Part shown: positions 19,936 to 27,698 of the stretch, in pieces
How positions within the stretch are numbered: position 1 is the first letter of the stretch
How the letters are laid out: each line of letters starts with the position of its first letter
Source of the DNA: Aestuariimicrobium sp050157075
GTDB lineage: Bacteria > Actinomycetota > Actinomycetes > Propionibacteriales > Propionibacteriaceae
Reading direction: 5' to 3'
Length of the DNA: 64,000 nucleotides
NCBI GenBank assembly: GCA_050157075.1
Contig: CP189723.1
Span: 1,240,001 to 1,304,000 of the forward strand
The notes under the pieces: generated by a model
The model's input: the letters and a program-made list of their open reading frames with translations, nothing else
Told to the model about the DNA's origin: nothing
Databases searched by the model: none
Translations under genes and position numbers: made by a program

Positions 19936-20412
19936 TCAGCTGTTGCTTGCCAGGTAGGTGTGGCCCACCTGCTCCTGCACCTTGAGCGCCTTGAGCACGA
20001 CGGGGGCGGCCTGTTCCTCGAGCTTCTTGCCGAGCAGCGGGATCTTGACGTTGAGGTCGACGGTGTATTCCACGTCGGTGCCTGCACCATTGGGACGCAG
20101 GGTGGCGGTGCCGCCGACGTCGGCCGGCATCTTCTCAACCTTCATGGCGACAACCCCCGTGCGGCTGCCGTCACCGGCGGGTGCCGACCACTGGATGTCC
20201 TGGTTGAGGCGCAGGCTGTTGCCGACGATCTTCTGTACCTGGGGCGGCGAGGGCAGGGCCATGTTGACCACCGAGCCGGTCTCGGTGACCGAGACGCTGG
20301 AGTCGGTTGAGCCGAAGCGCTCACAGCAGGCCTGGAGGTAGGACTCGTCGGTGAACATGGCGAAGACCTGGTCGGGCGTGGCTGCGTAATGCTGCTGCGA
20401 AGTAATCTGCAT
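19936..20412 (-). CDS. DUF2505 family START-like protein
   Basis: A 158-aa protein with the START/Bet v1-like layout: QITSQQHYAATPDQVFAMFTD at the N-terminus, an ACCERFGS segment, beta strands, and a long C-terminal helix with EEQAAPVVLKALKVQ. This matches actinobacterial DUF2505, thought to bind hydrophobic ligands. No role is known. ATG 20412 is chosen for family fit; ATG 20421 three codons earlier is close to equivalent, with a G-rich run between. Confidence 0.75.
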   Translation of the reverse strand: MQITSQQHYAATPDQVFAMFTDESYLQACCERFGSTDSSVSVTETGSVVNMALPSPPQVQKIVGNSLRLNQDIQWSAPAGDGSRTGVVAMKVEKMPADVGGTATLRPNGAGTDVEYTVDLNVKIPLLGKKLEEQAAPVVLKALKVQEQVGHTYLASNS

Positions 20413-20542
20413 GCCCCCCATTCTTGCCGACCCGGCGCCGGTGCAGACCCACTGACCGCGAATCATGTGGCATTGCTCACAGCCACCCCGTGTGGGGGGA
20501 TCAGGGGGGTTTGGGGGTCAATTGCTACGGCATGATGTGCAC

Positions 20543-21394
20543 ATGCGCATCGACCTGCACACACATTCGTCCGTCTCGGACGGCACCGACACACCGACCG
20601 TGCTGGTGCACAAGGCCCATGACGCCGGGCTCGACGTGATCGCCCTGACAGACCACGACACCTTTGACGGGGTCGTCCAGGCCGTGGAGGCCGGCAAGCG
20701 CCTGGGCGTGACCGTCGTCCGCGGCATCGAGATGAGCTGTGAGGTGGACGGCACGTCCGTGCACCTGCTCGGCTACGGGTGCGACCCCATGAACCGCGCC
20801 CTGCTCGCCGAACTCACGAAGAACCGCGAAGGCCGCAATGGCCGACTGCAGGCCTTCGCCGACACGTTCACCGCGCTCGGCATGCCGCTCACCGTCGAGG
20901 ACATCAAGGCGCAGTCGGGGCTCTCCCCGTCGGTGGGACGTCCCCATGTCGCCGATGCCCTCGTGGCCAAGGGCTATGTGGCTGACCGCCTGGAGGCGTT
21001 CGACCTGTGGCTGGCCGAGGACAGGCCCGGTTACGTCGGCCGCTACTCGACGCCGCTGGGCGAGGGCATCGACCTGGTGCACGGCGCCGGCGGTGTCGCG
21101 GTGCTCGCGCACCCCTGGGGACGCGCGAGCCGCGCACTGCTGACGGCGGAGTTCATCGCCACACTCACCCGCGACCACGGCCTGGACGGCATTGAGGTCG
21201 ACCATGTCGACCATGACCAGACCGACCGTGAGCTGCTGTTCAACCTGGGGGAGCGGTTGGGGCTCATCCGCACCGGGTCGAGCGACTACCACGGGGAGGG
21301 CAAGGCCGGGGTCGGGCTGGGGCTCAACCAGACCCGTGAGTCGGCCTACCGGGAGCTGGTCGTGCGCATCCGCAAGCGTGGTGGCAAGCCCTGA
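20543..21394 (+). CDS. PHP-domain phosphoesterase (RNase AM/TrpH type)
   Basis: A 283-aa PHP protein. It has the metal-binding motifs DLHTHSSVSDGT (residues 4-15), ALTDHDT near 38, GIEMS near 65 and AHPWGR near 190, and ends with a SSDYHG motif near 255. The family hydrolyses 3',5'-nucleoside bisphosphates or trims RNA 5' ends. No Shine-Dalgarno is clear. It may share a transcript with trpS, 93 bp downstream. Confidence 0.88.
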   Translation: MRIDLHTHSSVSDGTDTPTVLVHKAHDAGLDVIALTDHDTFDGVVQAVEAGKRLGVTVVRGIEMSCEVDGTSVHLLGYGCDPMNRALLAELTKNREGRNGRLQAFADTFTALGMPLTVEDIKAQSGLSPSVGRPHVADALVAKGYVADRLEAFDLWLAEDRPGYVGRYSTPLGEGIDLVHGAGGVAVLAHPWGRASRALLTAEFIATLTRDHGLDGIEVDHVDHDQTDRELLFNLGERLGLIRTGSSDYHGEGKAGVGLGLNQTRESAYRELVVRIRKRGGKP

Positions 21395-21487
21395 GCCGTG
21401 TGAGCCGGGCGTGGCTCAACCTGTGGCAGAGTTGACGCTGGCCCGCACCCGGTCGTCGGGGCGGGCGGCGCACGCAGGAAGAGGACG

Positions 21488-22636
21488 ATGAGCACCACCG
21501 AGGCAACCAGCACCACACCAGCGGAACCGGTCATCGACGACCACGCCGGTGACGAGATCGCCCAGAGCTCGACCGGTGCGTCGCTGGCACGGTCGGTGGC
21601 ACGCAGCGCCGAGATTGCGGCCGACCTGCGCGTGAACCCGGGCCGCTACCGCATGCTCACCGGCGACCGCCCGACGGGCAACCTGCACATCGGCCACTAC
21701 TTCGGGTCGCTGCAGAACCGGGTGCGGCTGCAGAACCTGGGCGTCGACTCGATGGTGCTGGTCGCCGACTACCAGGTGATCACCGACCGCGATGGAGTCG
21801 GCCCGATCCGCGAGCGGGTCTATTCGCTGCTGGCTGACTACCTGGCGGCCGGGCTCGATCCCGAGAAGTGCACGATCTTCACCCACTCGTCGGTGCCGGG
21901 GCTGAACCAGCTGATGCTGCCGTTCCTGTCGATCGTCACCGACGCCGAACTGCGTCGCAACCCGACGGTGAAGAGCGAGCTCGAGGCCTCGGGCGACCGG
22001 CCCATGTCCGGGCTGATGCTGACCTACCCGGTGCACCAGGCCGCCGACATCCTGTTCTGCAAGGCCAACCTCGTGCCGGTCGGCAAGGACCAGCTGCCGC
22101 ACCTGGAACAGGCCCGCGTGATCGCGCGCCGGTTCGATGAGCGCTACGGCCGCGCCGTGGCCGACCAGCCGGTCTTTCCCCAGCCCGAGGCATTGCTGAG
22201 CGAGGCCCCGTCCATTCTCGGCATGGACGGCACCAAGATGAGCAAGTCGCGCGGCAACACCATCGAACTGGGCTTCGACGCCGACCAGACCGCGAAGATC
22301 ATCAAGAAGGCCGTGACCGATTCTGACCGGCACATCACCTATGACCCGGACCGGCGCCCCGAGGTGTCGAACCTGGTGATGCTCGCGGGGCTGTGCCTCG
22401 ACCGGACGCCTGAGTCGGTGGCCGAAGAGATCGGTGACGGCGGCGGTGGTGGCCTGAAGAAGCTGGTGACCGAGGCCGTGAACTCGTACTTCGCGCCTCA
22501 CCGCGAGCGCCGAGCCGCCCTGGTCGCCGACCCCGGCTACCTCGAAGACGTGCTGGCGGCCGGCAACACCCGGGCCAACGAGATCGCTGATGCGACGTTG
22601 GCCGAGGTGCGCCGGGCCATGCAGATGCTCTACTGA
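21488..22636 (+). CDS. trpS: Tryptophanyl-tRNA synthetase
   Basis: A 382-aa class I synthetase. An extension of about 55 residues precedes the core; the HIGH-type motif is GNLHIGHYFG at about residues 64-73, KMSKS lies at about 249, and the Trp-site segments GDRPMSGLMLTYPVHQAADILFC are present. It charges tRNA-Trp. The start follows AGGAAGAGG. The N-terminal extension, rich in Thr, Ala and Glu, is longer than in the E. coli enzyme and has no known role. Confidence 0.95.
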   Translation: MSTTEATSTTPAEPVIDDHAGDEIAQSSTGASLARSVARSAEIAADLRVNPGRYRMLTGDRPTGNLHIGHYFGSLQNRVRLQNLGVDSMVLVADYQVITDRDGVGPIRERVYSLLADYLAAGLDPEKCTIFTHSSVPGLNQLMLPFLSIVTDAELRRNPTVKSELEASGDRPMSGLMLTYPVHQAADILFCKANLVPVGKDQLPHLEQARVIARRFDERYGRAVADQPVFPQPEALLSEAPSILGMDGTKMSKSRGNTIELGFDADQTAKIIKKAVTDSDRHITYDPDRRPEVSNLVMLAGLCLDRTPESVAEEIGDGGGGGLKKLVTEAVNSYFAPHRERRAALVADPGYLEDVLAAGNTRANEIADATLAEVRRAMQMLY

Positions 22637-22643
22637 CCAGCGA

Positions 22644-24275
22644 TTACTGCTCAGAGCCTGACTCGCCGTCCCCGGGCGTGGCGCCCGCGGGGCGTCGGCG
22701 ACGGCGGCGGCGACGCGGACGGTCGTCCGTATCGGTGCGTGCAGCCGTGGTGGCGTCGAGCCCGACGGGAGCCGGGGCGTCGGCCACCACCTCGCCGTTG
22801 ACCACCTCGCCGTTGACCACCTCGCCATTGCGCAGGCGGCGACGGCTGCGGCGCGGACGCTCGGACTCAGCGCCATCGTCGTGGCGGTGGTGTTTGCCTT
22901 TGCGACCCCCGTGGTGGCGGTCACTGTCGTCGGAGTCGTCGCGGGGCTTCGAGGGCTGCAGGCGGGCCTTGGTGCCCTCGGGGATGCCCAGGTCGGTGAA
23001 CAGGTGCGGGCTGCTCGAATAGGTCTCGACGGGGGTGTCGAAGTCGAGGTCCAGTGACTTGTTGATCACCTTCCACCGGGTGACATCAGCCCAGTCGACC
23101 AGCGTGATGGCGACGCCCTTCGCGCCGGCACGACCCGTGCGGCCGATGCGGTGCACATAGGTCTTGTCATCCTCGGGGCATTCGTAGTTGATCACGTGGC
23201 TGACGCCCGTGATGTCGATGCCGCGGGCGGCCACATCCGTGGCAACCAGCACCATGATCCTGCCTTCGCGGAACTTCTTGAGCGCCTTCTCGCGGGCCGC
23301 CTGGTTCAGGTCGCCATGGATCGAGGCGGCCTTGAAGCCGCGATCCTCGAGCTCGTCAGCCAGCCGCTGCGCCGCGCGCTTGGTGCGCGTGAAGACCATG
23401 ACCTTCTCGACGTCGTCGGCCTGCAGCACCTTGCCGACGATTTCGGGCTTGTCGAGGTCGTGGGCCTGGTAGACGAACTGGGTGGTGTCGGGCACAGTCG
23501 CCTGGGCGTCGTGGCCCTCAGCCCGGATGTTGACCGGACGGGTCAGGTGGGCGCGGGCCAGCGACACGATCTGGGCGCGCATGGTGGCCGAGAACAGCAG
23601 CGTCTGGCGGTCCTTCGGGGTGGCACCGAGCAGCCGCTCGACATCGGGCAGGAAGCCCAGGTCGAGCATCTCGTCGGCCTCATCGAGCACGGCGATGCGC
23701 ACGGCAGAGAGGTCGAGTGCCTTGCGCTGCACCAGGTCGAGCACGCGCCCGGGGGTGCCGACGACCACGTCGACACCGGCCTCGAGGGCCTCGAGCTGCG
23801 GATCGTACGAGACACCGCCATAGACGGTCAGCACGCGCACCTTGCGGATCGCGCCCGCAACGGTGAGGTCGTGGGCGACCTGAACGGCCAGCTCACGGGT
23901 GGGGCACAGGATCAGGGCCTGCGGCTTGCCGGGCTTGACGAAGTCGTGGCCTTGTTCCTGCGGGGGCGTGACCCGCTGCAGCACTGCGACACCGAAAGCG
24001 AGCGTCTTGCCCGTGCCGGTGCGGGCCTGGCCGATCATGTCGACCCCGTCGATGGCCAGCGGGATGGCCATCTGCTGGATGGGGAAGGGATGGGTGATGC
24101 CCGCCTCGGCGAGCGCCTGGGTGATCTCGGGAAGCACGCCGAGGTCGGCGAATGTGGGCGTACGGCCGTACTCGGCCTCATCAATCTTGGTATTCAGCTG
24201 TCCAGCCTTCGGTTCATCCGAGGCTCGACCTGACCTGGTCCACCCCGGCGGGATGCGCTGCCGCACGCGGACCAC
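22644..24275 (-). CDS. DEAD-box ATP-dependent RNA helicase
   Basis: A protein of up to 543 aa with all core motifs: Q-motif (HPFPIQQMAIP), ARTGTGKT at about 84-91, TPGR, VLDEADEML, SATM, and HRIGRTGRAG. The tail after about residue 430 is low-complexity, basic and histidine-rich and includes NGEVV three times in a row, then an Arg run; such tails bind RNA. It is the counterpart of Rv3211 (rhlE) in this syntenic block. The start is unsettled: GTG 24275 gives the longest frame, GTG 24266 is close, and no good ribosome site is seen, while the recognisable domain begins near residue 30. Confidence 0.92.
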   Translation of the reverse strand: MVRVRQRIPPGWTRSGRASDEPKAGQLNTKIDEAEYGRTPTFADLGVLPEITQALAEAGITHPFPIQQMAIPLAIDGVDMIGQARTGTGKTLAFGVAVLQRVTPPQEQGHDFVKPGKPQALILCPTRELAVQVAHDLTVAGAIRKVRVLTVYGGVSYDPQLEALEAGVDVVVGTPGRVLDLVQRKALDLSAVRIAVLDEADEMLDLGFLPDVERLLGATPKDRQTLLFSATMRAQIVSLARAHLTRPVNIRAEGHDAQATVPDTTQFVYQAHDLDKPEIVGKVLQADDVEKVMVFTRTKRAAQRLADELEDRGFKAASIHGDLNQAAREKALKKFREGRIMVLVATDVAARGIDITGVSHVINYECPEDDKTYVHRIGRTGRAGAKGVAITLVDWADVTRWKVINKSLDLDFDTPVETYSSSPHLFTDLGIPEGTKARLQPSKPRDDSDDSDRHHGGRKGKHHRHDDGAESERPRRSRRRLRNGEVVNGEVVNGEVVADAPAPVGLDATTAARTDTDDRPRRRRRRRRPAGATPGDGESGSEQ

Positions 24276-24367
24276 AACCCGGGGACCCGGGGTTCACGGC
24301 GTGCGACAGTCGTCGGACATGAGCGCCCAACGGGCCGAGTCTACCGCAGTATCGCAACGTGCACCGG

Positions 24368-24373
24368 TAGCCT
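24368..24373 (+). promoter_or_regulatory. -10 element (TAGCCT) of a leaderless gene
   Basis: TAGCCT ends six bases before GTG 24380, and there is no ribosome site for that GTG. Confidence 0.45.
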
Positions 24374-24379
24374 TGAGCC

Positions 24380-25021
24380 GTGACTGCCTCTGCTGATGCC
24401 GAAGCCATTGCCGGACTGTATGCCTGTGGATGGTTGCTCGTGCACGAATCGCTCGCAGAGCTCGTGGGACTGGCGCCCACGGTGAGTGTCGCACTCGAGC
24501 ACGCGCAGGCCGCGGGGGGCATCGTCGAGGCGGCGGGTCGGGCGCGGGCCGTGCTGGGCGCGCGGGCCGACGACCTGACCGGCCACACGCGGCAGGCCTT
24601 CGCCTCGGTGCAGCAGCACACCCCGGCCGCGACGTGGCCCGAGGCCCTGCTGAAGAACCACCTGATCGTGGGCATGGGCCTCGACCTGTCGACCCGCACG
24701 CACGCGACGTGGCCCGAGCAGGTGTCCGTGGCGCTGGCCGGTGGCCCGGGACGAGACCTGGCCGCACAGGTGCAGGCATCGATTACAGGACTGGACCTCG
24801 ACGAGACGACGGCCTCGCGCACGGCGCTGTTCGGTCGGCGCGTGATCGCCGAGCTGTCGGCACAGGCGCAGCGCATCGCCGGCCGGGACACGGCGCTGGC
24901 GCGGGCGCTCACGGGTGCCGAGGCAGGCAGCGCCGACGAGATCAGCCACACCGTCGAGCTGATCCAGGACCTGGTCGAGGGTGCAGCCCAGCGCATGCTG
25001 GCGCTGGGGCTGCAACCCTAG
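24380..25021 (+). CDS. Ferritin-like fold protein (Rv3210c type)
   Basis: A 213-aa, almost entirely helical protein beginning ADAEAIAGLYACGWLLVHESLAEL. In this conserved neighbourhood, between the rhlE-type helicase and DUF3107, Mycobacterium has a ferritin-like hypothetical protein (Rv3210c), and size and helix pattern agree. Typical di-iron Glu/His pairs are not obvious (ExxH appears as HESLAEL and NHLIVG), so metal binding is open. GTG 24380 fits a leaderless transcript. It ends 10 bp from the convergent DUF3107 gene. Confidence 0.65.
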   Translation: MTASADAEAIAGLYACGWLLVHESLAELVGLAPTVSVALEHAQAAGGIVEAAGRARAVLGARADDLTGHTRQAFASVQQHTPAATWPEALLKNHLIVGMGLDLSTRTHATWPEQVSVALAGGPGRDLAAQVQASITGLDLDETTASRTALFGRRVIAELSAQAQRIAGRDTALARALTGAEAGSADEISHTVELIQDLVEGAAQRMLALGLQP

Positions 25022-25030
25022 GTACGGCGG

Positions 25031-25255
25031 TCAGACGCTGCCGAAACCGACCCGGCGCTGGTTCTCGGGGCCGAGTTCGACATAGCCGACCTGGCTGGCC
25101 GGCACGATGATGCGCCGACCCTTGTCGTCGTCGAGTTCGACGAGGCCGCCGCTGGCCAGGGCCTCGCCCAGCACCTTGGTGACCTCCTCGGACGTGAGGC
25201 TTGATTCGATGCTGACCTCGCGGGCCACGTTCACAATGCCGATCTTGATTTCCAC
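25031..25255 (-). CDS. DUF3107 protein (Rv3208A/TB9.4 type)
   Basis: A 74-aa conserved actinobacterial protein: MEIKIGIVNVAREVSIES, then a helix, a short hairpin (RRIIVPASQVGYVELG) and a RRVGFG end. It matches the small antigen family TB9.4. No biochemical role is known. It stands alone on the minus strand, convergent with the ferritin-like gene. Confidence 0.88.
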   Translation of the reverse strand: MEIKIGIVNVAREVSIESSLTSEEVTKVLGEALASGGLVELDDDKGRRIIVPASQVGYVELGPENQRRVGFGSV

Positions 25256-25296
25256 GCCCCCACGCTACCGGGTCACCCGGTCGGGTCACGGCAGGT

Positions 25297-26172
25297 TCAG
25301 CGGGCAGCGGACACCCGGGCCAGGCACACGGAGATGTTGTCGCGGCCGCCCTGGGCGTTGGCCCAGCCGACGAGGGCGCGGCTGAGCACGTCGGGGCCGT
25401 CGCCTGCGGGCATGGCGTGCCAGTACTGTGCCAGCAGCCGCCCCATGGTCTCGGCTTCCGAGGCGTAGTTCCACAAACCGTCGCTGCAGACGAGCAGCCA
25501 GCCATCGCCCTCGGCGTCCATCGAGGTGACGCGCGGCTCGAGGTCGGTGGCCTCTGGCCCCAACCATTTCGTGATCGCATGGGCGTGGATCGAACTCTCG
25601 GCCTGCTCACGGGGCACCCCGAGTTCGATCTGGGTCTGGGCGACGGAGTCATCGGTGCTCAGCTGCTGGGGTTGGCCCTGGTCAGGCAGCCAGTAGGCAC
25701 GGGTGTCGCCGATGTTGGCCACCGAGATGCTGGTGCCCTGCACCACGGCCGCGATCAGGGTGCACGACCCGGCGAGGGAGCCGTCCGCGCCATCGGCGAG
25801 CACGGCACGGTTGGCGGCCTCGAAGACCTCGGTGTAGATCTCGCCGACCTGCCCGTCGTGGAACGAGTCCTGCTCGAGGCGGCTGCCGAGCAGGTCGGTG
25901 ACGGTCAGCGAGGCCGTTTTTGAGGCCCGGTCGGAATTGGGGGAGGACGAGACACCGTCGCTGACCACCAGGACGCCGCGGGGTTGGCCCTGCTCACCCG
26001 GTGCGTCCGCCCACAGCGCGATCGCGTCCTGGTTCTGGTGGTGGCGGCGACCGATGTCGGTCGAGCCGGCCAGCCAGGGGGCGGGCGAGGTGGTGTAGTC
26101 ACGCCGCATCGGGTTCAGGGCGCTCAGGTCGCGGGTGGCGTCCTCGGGTGCCTGTTCCTGGTCCTGGCTCAT
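25297..26172 (-). CDS. PP2C-family serine/threonine phosphatase
   Basis: A 291-aa soluble phosphatase. Metal-binding and catalytic motifs are GRRHHQNQDA near residue 40, VVSDGVSS near 70, SVANIGDTRAYW near 150, VCSDGLWNY near 230 and GGRDNISV near 280. There is no membrane anchor, unlike the PstP type, so it is a cytosolic regulator. ATG 26172 follows GAGGA (minus strand); the longer open frame upstream is not needed. No kinase gene is nearby. The Asp in GRDN completes the second metal site. Confidence 0.87.
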   Translation of the reverse strand: MSQDQEQAPEDATRDLSALNPMRRDYTTSPAPWLAGSTDIGRRHHQNQDAIALWADAPGEQGQPRGVLVVSDGVSSSPNSDRASKTASLTVTDLLGSRLEQDSFHDGQVGEIYTEVFEAANRAVLADGADGSLAGSCTLIAAVVQGTSISVANIGDTRAYWLPDQGQPQQLSTDDSVAQTQIELGVPREQAESSIHAHAITKWLGPEATDLEPRVTSMDAEGDGWLLVCSDGLWNYASEAETMGRLLAQYWHAMPAGDGPDVLSRALVGWANAQGGRDNISVCLARVSAAR

Positions 26173-26227
26173 TTGGTTCCTCACTCGCCGGCGCCACCAC
26201 GGCACCGAAATTCCCGGGTGTAGTCCA

Positions 26228-27208
26228 TCATGCCGTTGGCTCTTCCGGCCACGAGGGCAGGGGCACGGACACCGAGTCGTCGAGCAACGGTCGCCACAGG
26301 TCGCCATGCCGGCCCACCCGGTCGAGCACCTCGTCGATCGTGAACGACAGCGGGTCGTCGGGGCCGATGGCCGCCACCTCGTCCCAGGTGATGGGTGTCG
26401 AGACCCGCGGCCGGTCTCGTCCACGAACGGAATAGACACTGATCGTGTTGCGGTCACCACGGTTTTGCAGGTGGTCCCAATAGATCTTGCCGGCGCGGGC
26501 GTCCTTGGCCATGGTCGTGGTGAACAGGTCGGGGTGGCGGTGGGCCAGCACGGCCCCGAGCCGGCGCACCTGCTCGACGACCTCGCGCCATGGCGCGGGT
26601 TCGATGCGGGCCATCAGCTGCAGGCCCTTTGAACCGGAGGTCTTCACGAAGGGCTCGAGACCCGCAGTGGCCAACTCGGTGGCGGCCAGCATGGCGGCCC
26701 GGCACGAGTCGTGCATGGTGATGCCCGGGCCGGGGTCGAGGTCGACGACCAGGGTGGTGGCGGGGACGGCGGCGGGACCCTCGAGGGCGATGGGGTGGCC
26801 CGGTGACCCGGCCGGGTGGCCCGGCGTGGCTGGTGCGTCGGTGGTGCGCCACTGGGGGGTGTGCAGTTCGACTGCGGCCAGGTTCGCCAGCCACACCAGC
26901 GTGGCGGCATTGTCGGCGACGACGTAGTCGACCGGGGAATCCTGGGTGGCGACGATCGCGGTGCGCACCCAGTCGGGGGTGCCCTTGGGCGCGTTCTTCT
27001 CGTAGAAGGACTGCGCGTCGGTGCCGTTCGGGAAGCGCAACCGGGTGATGCACCGCTCGGCGAGGTGGGGCAGCATCACTGGGGCGATGGCCAGGTAGTA
27101 CTGGATCAGTTCAGCCTTGGTGGTCTGGTCGGGGAACAGCACCTTGTCGAGGTTGGTGAGCTGCAGCGTGCGGCCAGCGACCTGCGTCGTCACGGGAGGG
27201 CTGGACAT
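26228..27208 (-). CDS. Stand-alone LigD-type polymerase domain (NHEJ primase-polymerase)
   Basis: A 326-aa archaeo-eukaryotic primase-type polymerase. It begins with the LigD PolDom pattern LTNLDKVLFPDQTTKAELIQYY, has the catalytic VVDLDPGPG near residue 150, then FVKTSGSKGLQL and a conserved ARAGKIYWDHLQN. It lacks the nuclease and ligase domains of full LigD. With Ku it can fill ends during non-homologous joining. Separate PolDom genes are common in actinobacteria; the ligase would be elsewhere in the genome. Confidence 0.92.
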   Translation of the reverse strand: MSSPPVTTQVAGRTLQLTNLDKVLFPDQTTKAELIQYYLAIAPVMLPHLAERCITRLRFPNGTDAQSFYEKNAPKGTPDWVRTAIVATQDSPVDYVVADNAATLVWLANLAAVELHTPQWRTTDAPATPGHPAGSPGHPIALEGPAAVPATTLVVDLDPGPGITMHDSCRAAMLAATELATAGLEPFVKTSGSKGLQLMARIEPAPWREVVEQVRRLGAVLAHRHPDLFTTTMAKDARAGKIYWDHLQNRGDRNTISVYSVRGRDRPRVSTPITWDEVAAIGPDDPLSFTIDEVLDRVGRHGDLWRPLLDDSVSVPLPSWPEEPTA

Positions 27209-27273
27209 GCCTACACCGTGTCATGCGTGGTGCGCGCCGGGCAAGCGAATGGCCGCGGCGACCGGGCGAAAGC

Positions 27274-27307
27274 CGAAGGGGAGCCCGCAGCAGCGGACTC
27301 CCCTTCG
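27274..27307 (-). terminator. Terminator of the cold-shock gene
   Basis: CGAAGGGGAG (27274-27283) and CTCCCCTTCG (27298-27307) form a perfect 10-bp stem that extends inward after one mismatch. It lies just beyond the cold-shock gene stop on the minus strand, followed there by CTTTCG. Confidence 0.8.
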
Positions 27308-27319
27308 AGGTGGTGGGGA

Positions 27320-27526
27320 TCAGAGCGGCTTGACGTGCTCTGCCTGCTGGCCCTTCGGGCCCTGGGCGACGTCGAACTCGACCTTCTGGCCCTCTTCCAG
27401 CGAACGGAAGCCAGTGGACTCGATCGCCGAATAATGGACGAACACGTCGTCCTGGGCCCCACCGTCAACCGCGATGAAGCCGTAGCCCTTCTCGGCGTTG
27501 AACCACTTGACGGTTCCCTGTGCCAT
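27320..27526 (-). CDS. cspA: Cold-shock protein
   Basis: A 68-aa cold-shock domain: MAQGTVKWFNAEKGYGFI with RNP1 KGYGFI and RNP2 VFVHYS. It binds single-stranded RNA and DNA and melts RNA structure. ATG 27526 follows AAGGAG. About 170 bp separate it from the divergent adnA, leaving room for a leader of the kind cold-shock genes carry; no specific element was recognised there. Confidence 0.95.
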   Translation of the reverse strand: MAQGTVKWFNAEKGYGFIAVDGGAQDDVFVHYSAIESTGFRSLEEGQKVEFDVAQGPKGQQAEHVKPL

Positions 27527-27698
27527 GGAACATCTCCTTGCAACCAAATCTCGAGGATCGCCCGGCGCGAACCCCGCCGCCACGAGGCGCCGGACGTTGG
27601 CCCTGCCTCGAACGTGGCACCACTCTTGCACGGTCAGGGGTCAGCCCCGCAGCGGCTGGGAAGGGGCATGGCGAAAGTTGTCAGAGGTGCATGGTTGA

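Noticed and set aside
27604..27632. A further copy of the array palindrome near adnA
   Set aside because: Only GTGGCACCA and TTGCA match; the arms do not pair and there is no partner at 51 bp.
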